NCBI RefSeq assembly: GCF_019097595.1
Contig: NC_080729.1
Span: 67,501-131,500 of the forward strand
DNA: 64,000 nt
Reading direction: 5' to 3'
Source of the DNA: Hemibagrus wyckioides
Lineage: Eukaryota; Chordata; Actinopteri; Siluriformes; Bagridae
The notes under the pieces were generated by a model. It made no database searches and was not told the DNA's origin. It saw only the letters and a list, made by a program, of their open reading frames with translations. The position numbers and the translations under genes were made by a program. This document shows, one piece after another, positions 52,959 through 64,000 of this stretch (within the stretch, counting starts at the first letter, position 1; each line of letters opens with the position of its first letter).

Positions 52959-53141
52959 TCAGCGAGGAGCCGGAGACAGGAAGATGTTGAAGAAGACGGC
53001 AAAGAGCAGGAAGACGATGTAGCCCACGATGCAGAACCAGAAGCGAGGATCTCGCAGGAGTTTCTGGTTGTAGTTACTGAAGAACACGTAGCCGATGGTC
53101 ATTCCTGCAATTCCTCCACCGATATGAGCCACAAACGACAC
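52959..53141 (-). CDS. rhbdl2: Rhomboid-related intramembrane protease, last exon (rhbdl2)
   Basis: 60 codons plus stop (TGA at 52961-52959), acceptor GTGTTTGTCTCAG|GTGTC, phase 0. It encodes [20 protein letters not shown], then [10 protein letters not shown] and a hydrophobic helix ending [16 protein letters not shown]. The His in AHIGGGIAG is the general base of the rhomboid Ser-His dyad (HxxGxxxG helix). The C-terminal FNIFLSPA ending is what I recall for RHBDL2 rather than RHBDL1/3. Family role: cleavage of single-pass membrane proteins within the bilayer at the plasma membrane. The catalytic Ser exon lies outside the window. The gene faces the LRAT-like gene tail to tail. Confidence 0.85.
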   Translation of the reverse strand: MSFVAHIGGGIAGMTIGYVFFSNYNQKLLRDPRFWFCIVGYIVFLLFAVFFNIFLSPAPR

Positions 53142-53730
53142 CTGAGACAAACACAAAGACAACACCTGAGACACCCGAGACAAACACAGAGACAGCATCT
53201 GAGACACCTGAGACAAACACAGAGATAGCATCTGAGACACCTGAGACAAACAGAGACAGCATCTGAGACACCTGAGACAAACACAGAGACAGTATCTGAG
53301 ACACCTGAGACAAACACAGAGACAGCATCTGAGACACCTGAGACAAACACAGAGACAGTATCTGAGACACCTGAGACAAACACAGAGACAGCATCTGAGA
53401 CACCTGAGACAAACACAGAGACAGTATCTGAGACACCTGAGACAAACACAGACAGTATCTGAGACACCTGAGACAAACACAGAGACAGTATCTGAGACAC
53501 CTGAGACAAACACAGACAGTATCTGAGACACCTGAGACAAACACAGAGACAGCATCTGAGACACCTGAGACAAACACAGACAGTATCTGAGACACCTGAG
53601 ACAAACACAGAGACAGCATCTGAGACACCTGAGACAAACACAGAGACAGCATCTGAGACAAACACAGAGATGAACCCAGAGACAGAGAGAAGACACTTGA
53701 GACAAACACCGAGATGAAACCTGAGACAAA
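53142..53730 (-). repeat. 31-33-bp minisatellite derived from the rhbdl2 3' splice site
   Basis: About 17 units, in minus sense GTGTTTGTCTCAG GTGTC followed by TCAGATGCTGTCTCT. The array begins at the exon itself; the first five exon bases GTGTC are part of the unit. Each unit therefore carries a near-copy (23 of 24 bases) of the genuine intron/exon junction. The frame through the array is open and continuous with the exon. Confidence 0.93.
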
Positions 53731-53739
53731 CAGAGAGAA

Positions 53740-53920
53740 GCACGCACACACACACGCACACACGCACACACACACGCACACTCACACGCACGCACACACA
53801 CGCGCACACACACGCACACGCACGCACGCACACTCACACGCACACACACGCGCACACACACACGCACACACACACGCACACACGCACACACACACGCACG
53901 CGCACACGCACGCACACACA

Positions 53921-53964
<44 letters not shown>

Positions 53965-53988
53965 CACTCGCACGCACGCACACACACT
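53740..53988. repeat. (CA)n/(CG) alternating purine-pyrimidine tract
   Basis: CACGCACA units with CGCG steps, about 250 bp of almost perfect purine-pyrimidine alternation, in the last rhbdl2 intron. Confidence 0.93.
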
Positions 53989-54414
53989 CGGATCAAATTA
54001 TTCAGCTTGGTTTTCGATGCTTTAGATTTTATTTCTGTTGATTATTTTTCTAGAAATAAAAGCTTTAAAGGAGAAAAATTATTCATCAATAGAAGGAGAT
54101 GATTTCGAGCTTATAATGATTTAAAAATCAACAAAGAATTTTAATATTTGTAAATTTCTTTTATTGTAATTTTAGAATAGAAAATATATAATAACTCATA
54201 CAAACAAAAAACAAAAACAAAGTAAGAATTTCATTGTACTAACACATGACAATAAAACTCCTGGAACTTGAATAAATATGACTAGATTTCAGATATTTTC
54301 ACTTTTACAGTGTAGACATTTATGCAATGATGTCACAGACTCATTTACATATTTATTTAAATATGATTAGAATATTCAAACAAATTAAAAATCCCACCAG
54401 AGAGAATCTCTTAC
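53989..54414. other. Rest of last rhbdl2 intron, with LINE/SINE-type tail
   Basis: A/T-rich intron. At about 54210-54275 the sequence GTAAGAATTTCATTGTACTA, then GACAATAAAACTCCTGG and AACTTGAAT, resembles the 3' tail of an L2-like LINE or a SINE that shares it. Nothing else recognised. Confidence 0.4.
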
Positions 54415-54476
54415 CCTCAGTCCTGCTGCGTCACTCAGGAAACGTCTGTAAAGAGCGAAGCCCACGTCTGTGCCCA
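54415..54476 (-). CDS. rhbdl2: rhbdl2 penultimate exon
   Basis: 62 bp, acceptor TATTGTGTAG, donor GTAAGA. Enters in phase 1 (TG completes a Val codon) and leaves in phase 0, matching the next exon. Encodes GTDVGFALYRRFLSDAAGLR, the loop between rhomboid helices 5 and 6. The spliced peptide continues directly into [10 protein letters not shown]. The upstream intron is pure TG/CA repeat close to the acceptor, leaving a poor pyrimidine tract. Confidence 0.78.
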
Positions 54477-54479
54477 CTA

Positions 54480-54749
54480 CACAATACAACACACACACAA
54501 CACATACACACATACACATACGCGCATACACACACGCGTATACACACACACACACAGAACACAAACACACACAACACACACACAAACACGCGCGCATACA
54601 CACACACAGAACACACACATGCGCGCATACACACACACAACACATACATACACACACATACACACACACACACAGAACACACACACACACACAACACATA
54701 CACACACGCGCGCGCGCGCATACACACACAGAACACACACACACACAAA

Positions 54750-54789
<40 letters not shown>

Positions 54790-55110
54790 CACACACACAC
54801 ACAGAACACACACACACGCACAACACATACACACACAACACACACACACACACAGACAGAACACACACACACACACACACACAACACACACACGCATGCA
54901 TACACACACACACAGAACACACACAACACACACACAAATGCACATACACACACAGACACACCACAGCGCACACACACCACAGCGCACACACACACACCAC
55001 AGCGCACACACACCACAGCGCACACACACCACACACACACACCACAGCGCACACACACCACAGCGCACACACACCACAGCGCAGCGCACACACACCACAC
55101 ACACACACAC
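54480..55110. repeat. CA-rich minisatellite-like tract in rhbdl2 intron
   Basis: CA runs with AGAACAC, AACACATAC, GCGCGCAT and, at 54958-55090, repeated CACCACAGCGCACA units. No exon. A short unique stretch (about 55111-55185) follows. Confidence 0.93.
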
Positions 55111-55185
55111 AAAACAAAGTTTAGAAACACTGAGCATTCAACATACTGTTGTATTCATTTGCTAAATAGTTGTGTAATTAAAACA

Positions 55186-58100
55186 CAGTAACAAACACAC
55201 ACTAACACACACACTGTAACATACACACACACTAACAAACATGCACATTAACAAACACACACACACTAACAAACATGCACATTAACAAACACACACACAC
55301 ACACACACACTAAAACACACACACACACACTAACAAACATGCACATTAACAAACACACACACACACTAAAACACACACACACTAACAAACATGCACATTA
55401 ACAAACACACACACACACTAAAACACACACACACTAACAAACATGCACATTAACAAACACACACACACACACACTAAAACACACACACACACACTAACAA
55501 ACATGCACATTAACAAACACACACACTAACAAACACACACACAGTAACAAACACACACTAACAAACACACAGTAACAAGCACACACACTGTGACAAACAC
55601 ACACACGTTAACACACACACTAACCAACACACACAGTAACAAACACACACAGTAACAAACACACACAGTAACAAACACACACAGTAACAAACACACACAC
55701 ACACACACACTAACAAACACACACACTAAAACACACACTAACAAAAACACACTAACAAACACACACATAGTAACAAACACACACACTAACAAACACACAC
55801 ACAAACACACACTAACAAAAACACACTAACACACACACACACATAGTAACAAACACACACACACAGTAACAAACACACACACACACTAAAAAACACACAT
55901 ACACACACACACAAACAAACACACACACACTAACAAACACACAAACAGTAACAAATGCACACACACTAACACACTATGTTACACACACAGTAACAAACAC
56001 ACACAGTAACAAACACACAGTAACAAACACACACACAAACTAACAAGCACACTCACTAACACACACACACTACAACAAATGCACACACACTAACACAGAC
56101 ACACTTACATACACACACACACTAACACACACACACACTAACAAATACACACACTAACAAACACACACAGTAACAAACACACACACTGTAACACACACAC
56201 ACACTAAGAAACACACAGTAACAAACACACACACTAACATACACACACACTAACATACACACAGTAACAAACACACACGGTAACAAACACACACACTAAC
56301 AAACACACACAGTAACAAACACACACAGTAACAAACACACACAGTAACAAACACACACAATAACACAGTATGTTACACACACACACTAACAAACACACAC
56401 TAACAAACACACACACTAACAAACACACACACTAACAAACACACACACTAAAACACACACTAACAAAAACACACTAACATACACACACACATAGTAACAA
56501 ACACACACACACAGTACCAAACACACACACACACTAACAAAAACACACACACACTAACAAAAACACACACACAGTAACAAACACACACACACACTACAAC
56601 AAACACACAAACAGTAACAAATGCACACACACTAACACACACACACTAACATACACACACAGTAACAAACACACACACAGTAACATACACAAACACTAAC
56701 ATACACACACAGTAACAAACACACACAGTAAAATACACACTAACAAACACACACACTAACAAACACACACACACACTAACAAACACACACACACACTAAC
56801 AAAAACACACACACACTAACAAAAACACACACACACTACAACAAACACACAAACAGTAACAAATGCACACACACTAACACACACACACACTAACATACAC
56901 ACACAGTAACAAACACACACAGTAACAAACACACACAGTAACAAACACACACACAGTAACATACACACACACTAACATACACACACAGTAACAAACACAC
57001 ACAGTAAAACACACAATAACAAACACACACAGTAACAACACACACTAACAAACACACACAGTAACAACACACACAGTAACAAACACACACACAAACACAC
57101 ACACTAACAAACACACACAGTAACAAACACACACACTAACAAACACACACTAACATAAACACACACTAACATACACACACACAGTAACATACACACACAG
57201 TAACATACACACACAGTAACAAACACACACACACACTAAGAAACACACACAGTAACAAACACACACAGTAACAAACACACACAGTAACAAACACACACAC
57301 TAACAAACACACACAGTAACAAACACACACACTAACATACACACACACTAAGAAACAAACAGTAACAAACACACACAGTAACAAACACACACACTAACAA
57401 ACACACACAGTAACAAACACACACACTAACATACACACACACTAAGAAACAAAGACAGTAACAAACACACACTGTAACAAACACACACTGTAACAAACAC
57501 ACACACTGTAACAAACACACACACTAACAAACACACAAACAGTAACAAACACACAAACAGTAACAAACGCACACACACTAACACACTAACACAGTATGTT
57601 ACACACACAGTAACTAACACACACAGTAACTAACACACACAGTAACTAACACACACAGTAACAAACACACACTAAAAAACACACACAGTAACATACACAC
57701 ACAGTAACATACACACACAGTAACATACACACACTAAAAAACACACTAACATACACACAGTAACATACACACACTAACAAACACACACAATAACAAACAC
57801 AAACATACACACACAGTAACATGCACACACTAACAAACACACTAACAAACACACTAACAAACACACTAACAAACACACTAACAAACACACTAACAAACAC
57901 ACACCCTGTAACATACACCCACTAACATTCACACACACACTAACAAGCACATACACTAAAAAACACACTGTAACACAAACTAACAAACACACACAGTAAC
58001 TAACACACACAGTAACAAACACACACAGTAACAAACACACTAACACACACACAGTAACAAACACACACAGTAACAAACACACACAGTAACAAACACACAC

Positions 58101-61100
58101 TAACACACACACACACTAACAAATACACACAAACAAACACACACACTAACAAACACACACACGAACAAACACACACACGAACAAACACACACACGAACAA
58201 ACACACACAGTAACAAACACACAGTAACATATACACACACTAACACACACACTAAGAAACACTAACATACACACACAGTAACATACACACACACTAACAA
58301 ACACACACAGTAACAAACACACACAGTAACAAACACACACAGTAACAAACACACACTAACACACACACACACTAACAAATACACACAAACAAACACACAC
58401 TAACAAACACACACACTAACAAAAACACACAGTAACAAACACACACAGTAACAAACACACACAGTAACGAACACACACAGTAACAAACACACACAAACAC
58501 ACTAACACAGTATGTTACACACACAGTAACAAACACACACACACACAGTAACAAGCACACACACTAACACACACACAGTAACAAACACACACACGAACAA
58601 ACACACTCTAACACACACACACACTAACAAATACACACACTAACAAAAACACACAGTAACATACACACACACTAACAAACACAGTAACAAACACACACAG
58701 TAACAAACACACACACTAAAAAACACACTGTAACACTAACACACACAGTAACTAACACACACAGTAACAAACACACACAGTAACAAACACACACAGTAAC
58801 AAATACACACACTAACAAACACACACACTAACAAACACACTGTAACATACACACACACTAACAAACACACACACTAACAAACACACACACTAACAAACAC
58901 ACAAACAGTAACAAACGCACACACACTAACACACTAACACAGTATGTTACACACACAGTAACAAACACACACAGTAACAAACACACACACTACAACAAAT
59001 GCACACACACTAACACACACACACTAACACACACACACACTAACAAACACACACACTAACAAACACACACACTAACAAAGACACACACTAACAAACACAG
59101 TAACAAACACACACAGTAACAAACACACACAGTAACAAACACACTGTAACATACACACACACACTAACAAACACACACACTAACATTCACACACTAACAT
59201 TCACACACTAACATTCACACACTAACATTCACACACACTAACATTCACACACACTAACATTCACACACTAACATTCACACACTAACAAGCACATACAATA
59301 AAAAACACACTGTAACACACACTAACAAACACACACAGTAACATACACACACACTAACAAACACACACAGTAACAAACACACAGTAACAAACACACACAG
59401 TAACAAACACACACAGTAACAAACACACACAGTAACAAACACACACAGTAACAAACAAACACACACAGTAACAAACACACACAGTAACAAACACACAGTA
59501 ACATACACACACTAACAAACACACACACTAAGAAACACAAACATACACACAGTAACATACACACACACTAACAAACACACTAACAAACACACTAACAAAC
59601 ACACACACTGTAACATACACCCACTAACATTCACACACACACTGACAAGCACATACACTAAAAAACACACTGTAACACTGTAACACACACAGTAACAAAC
59701 ACACACACTAACACACACTAACACACACACTAACACACACACTAAGAAGCACATACACTAAAAACACACTGTAACACACACTAACAAACACACACACTAA
59801 CAAACACACACACTAACAAACACACACGGTAACTAACACACACGGTAACAAACACACACGGTAACAAACACACACGGTAACAAACACACACACTAACAAA
59901 CACACACTAACAAACACACACTAACAAACACACTAACAAACACACACCCTGTAACATACACCCACTAACATTCACACACACACTAACAAGCACATACACT
60001 AAAAAACACACTGTAACACACACTAACAAACACACACACTAACAAACACACACACTAACAAGCACATACACTAAAAAACACACTGTAACACACACAGTAA
60101 CAAACACACACACTAACAAACACACACTAACAAACACACACCCTGTAACATACACCCACTAACATTCACACACACACTAACAAGCACATACACTAAAAAA
60201 CACACTGTAACACACACTAACAAACACACACACTAACAAGCACATACACTAAAAAACACACTGTAACACACACAGTAACAAACACACACACTAACAAACA
60301 CACACCCTGTAACATACACCCACTAACATTCACACACACACTAACAAGCACATACACTAAAAAACACACTGTAACACACACAGTAACAAACACACACACT
60401 AACAAACACACACACTAACACACACTAACACACACACTAACACACACACTAACACACACACTAAGAAGCACATACACTAAAAACACACTGTAACACACAC
60501 TAACAAACACACACACTAACAAACACACACACTAACAAACACACACACTAACAAGCACATACACTAAAAAACACACTGTAACACACACAGTAACAAACAC
60601 ACACACTAACAAACACACACACTAACACACACTAACACACACTAACACACACACTAAGAAGCACATACACTAAAAACACACTGTAACACACACTAACAAA
60701 CACACACAGTAACAAACACACACAGTAACAAACACACACAGTAACAGACACACACAGTAACAGACACACACAGTAACAGACACACTGTAACACTGTAACA
60801 CACACAGTAACAAACACACACAGTAACAAACACACACAGTAACAAACACACACTGTAACATACACACACTGTAACATACACACACTGTAACATACACACA
60901 CACACTAATAAACACACAATGTAACATACACACACACTAACAAACGGACACTAACAAACACACACTGTAACATACACACACACACTAACAAACACACACA
61001 TTAACAAACACACACTAACAAACACACACACACAGAGTAACAAACACACACACACACACAGTAACACACACACAGTAACAAATACACACAGTAACACACA

Positions 61101-64000
61101 CACACACAGAGTAACAAACACACACAGTAACAAACACACACACTACAACAAATGCACACACACTAACACACACACACTAACAAACACACACACTAACAAA
61201 CACAGTAACAAATACACACAGTAACAAACACACACACTGTAACAAACACACACACAGTAACAAACACACACAGAGTAACAAACACACACAGAGTAACAAA
61301 CACACACACTAACAAACACACTAACATACACACACACACTAACATTCACACACACTAACATTCACACACTAACAAGCACATACACTAAAAAACACACTGT
61401 AACACTGTAACACACACTAACAAACACACACAGTAACATACACACACACTAACAAACACACACAGTAACAAACACACACAGTAACAAACACACACAGTAA
61501 CATACACACACACTAACAAACACACACAGTAACATACACACACAGTAACAAACACACACAGTAACAAACACACACAGTAACAAACACACACAGTAACAAA
61601 CACACAGTAACATACACACACACTAACAAACACACACACTAAGAAACACACTAACAAACACACACCCTGTAACATACACCCACTAACATTCACACACACA
61701 CTAACAAGCACATACACTAAAAAACACACTGTAACACACACTAACAAACACACACACTAACAAACACACACACTAACAAGCACATACACTAAAAAACACA
61801 CTGTAACACACACAGTAACAAACACACACACTAACAAACACACACACTAACACACACTAACACACACACTAAGAAGCACATACACTAAAAACACACTGTA
61901 ACACACACTAACATACACACACACTAACAAACACACACAGTAACATACACACACACTAACAAACACACACAGTAACAAACACACACACTAACAAACACAC
62001 ACAGTAACAGACACACACAGTAACAGACACACACAGTAACAGACACACACAGTAACAGACACACACAGTAACAAACACACACAGTAACAAACACACACAG
62101 TAAGAAACACACACAGTAACAGACACACTGTAACACTAACACACAGTAACAAACACACACAGTAACAAACACACACTGTAACAAACACACACTGTAACAA
62201 ACACACACAGTAACAAACACACACAGTAACAAACACACACAGTAACAAACACACACAGTAACACACACTGTAACATACACACACTAACATACACACACAC
62301 ACTAATAAACACACAATGTAACACACACACACTAACAAACGGACACTAACAAACACACACTGTAACATACACACACACACTAACAAACACACACATTAAC
62401 AAACACACACTAAAACACACACTAAAACACACACACTAAAACACACACATTAACAAACACACACTAACAAACACACACACACAGAGTAACAAACACACAC
62501 ACACACACAGTAACACACACACAGTAACAAATACACACAGTAACACACACACACACACAGAGTAACAAACACACACAGTAACAAACACACACACTACAAC
62601 AAATGCACACACACTAACACACACACACTAACACACACACACTAACAAACACAGTAACAAATACACACAGTAACAAATACACACAGTAACAAACACACAC
62701 ACTGTAACAAACACACACACAGTAACAAACACACACACTAACAAACACACACACTAACAAACACACACACTAACAAACACACTGTAACATACACACACAC
62801 ACTAACATTCACACACTAAAAAACACACTGTAACACTGTAACACACACTAACAAACACACACAGTAACAAACACACACAGTAACAAACACACACAGTAAC
62901 AAACACACACAGTAACAAACACACACACAAACACACACACTACCAAACACACTCACTAACAAACACACACACTAACAAACACACACACTAACACACACAC
63001 TAACAAACACACACACTAACAAACACACTAACAGGCACACTGTAACATACACACACACTAAGAAACACACACAGTAACAAACACACACACTAACAAACAC
63101 ACACTAACATAAACACACACTAACATACACACACACAGTAACATACACACACACTAACAAACACACACACTAACAAACACACACAGTAACATACACACAC
63201 ACTAACATACACACACACTAACAAACACACACACTAACAAACACACAGACTAACAAACACACACACTAACACACACTAACACACACACTAACACACACAC
63301 TAAGAAGCACATACACTAAAAACACACTGTAACACACACTAACAAACACACACAGTAACAAACACATACGGTAACTAACACACACAGTAACAAACACACA
63401 CAGTAACAAACACACACAGTAAGAAACACACACAGTAACAGACACACACAGTAACAGACACACACAGTAACAGACACACACAGTAACAGACACACTGTAA
63501 CACTGTAACACACACAGTAACAAACACACACACTAACAAACACACTGTAACACTAACACACAGTAACAAACACACACAGTAACAAACACACACAGTAACA
63601 AACACACACAGTAACAAACACACACAGTAACAAACAAACACTGTAACAAACACACACAGTAACAAACACACACAGTAACAAACACACACAGTAACACACA
63701 CTGTAACATACACACACTGTAACATACACACACACACTAACAAACGGACACTAACAAACACACACTGTAACATACACACACACACTAACAAACACACACA
63801 TTAACAAACACACACTAAAACACACACTAAAACACACACACTAAAACACACACTGTAACAAACACACACTGTAACAAACACACACATTAACAAACACACA
63901 CTAACAAACACACACACACAGAGTAACAAACACACACACACACACAGTAACACACACACACAGTAACAAATACACACAGTAACACACACACACACAGAGT
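55186..64000. repeat. 8.8 kb CA-rich minisatellite (TAACAAACACACACAG family), runs off the window
   Basis: Basic unit about 16 bp, AGTAACAAACACACAC or CTAACAAACACACACA, with CA-length variants. Larger blocks recur: a 170-190-bp block (CACCCTGTAACATACACCCA ... AAGCACATACACTAAAAAAC) at about 57.9, 59.6, 59.95, 60.14, 60.3 and 61.67 kb, and a ~1.4 kb block marked by AACGGACACTAAC at about 60.94, 62.34 and 63.74 kb. No exon seen in it. It presumably lies in an upstream rhbdl2 intron or in the gene's 5' flank. Confidence 0.95.

Noticed and set aside
52959..53996. A single 345-residue minus-strand protein
   Set aside because: Only the last 60 residues are the rhomboid exon; the rest is minisatellite and CA/CG repeat upstream of a clear splice acceptor.

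Overview
The window reads as a teleost fish nuclear chromosome. It has spliced genes with GT-AG (and one GC-AG) introns, a chromodomain Ty3/gypsy retrotransposon, LINEs of types common in fish, hAT-derived elements with TIRs, a tRNA-derived SINE and very long micro- and minisatellites. About 39 kb (roughly 60%) is tandem repeat. I saw no CRISPR array, rRNA or intact tRNA gene. Family names are from memory; no searches were run.

Layout. 1-8.1 kb: mostly unassigned DNA carrying a young but defective Ty3/gypsy element (1470-6083, minus strand). 8.17-21.47 kb: a 13.3 kb CA-rich minisatellite with nested higher-order duplications. 21.47-29.06 kb: a second, unrelated 7.6 kb minisatellite of 19/22-bp units that is open in all plus-strand frames. 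29.1-36.8 kb: TG, TCTA/TCTG and CAT/CTT repeats, transposon fragments including the 3' end of a LINE, and unassigned sequence.

36.9-49.84 kb: a plus-strand gene of five well-supported exons whose phases all agree. It encodes about 300 residues with two tandem LRAT/PLAAT-like thiol acyltransferase domains. The first domain has lost its catalytic histidines; the second keeps H, H and C. Intron 1 holds a 5.8 kb, 30-bp minisatellite. Intron 3 holds an hAT relic and a nearly full-length, broken LINE lying inside an ATATT microsatellite. The last intron has a GC donor.

49.84-64 kb: the 3' flank of the LRAT-like gene (with another hAT-type element), then the 3' end of a convergent minus-strand rhomboid protease gene. 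Its last two exons (52959-53141 and 54415-54476) look like rhbdl2. The intron between them contains a minisatellite whose unit copies the real 3' splice site of the last exon. The intron upstream of them is a repeat array of more than 9 kb that runs off the window.

The two host genes lie tail to tail. Most long reading frames in the window are artefacts of repeat units that lack stop codons.
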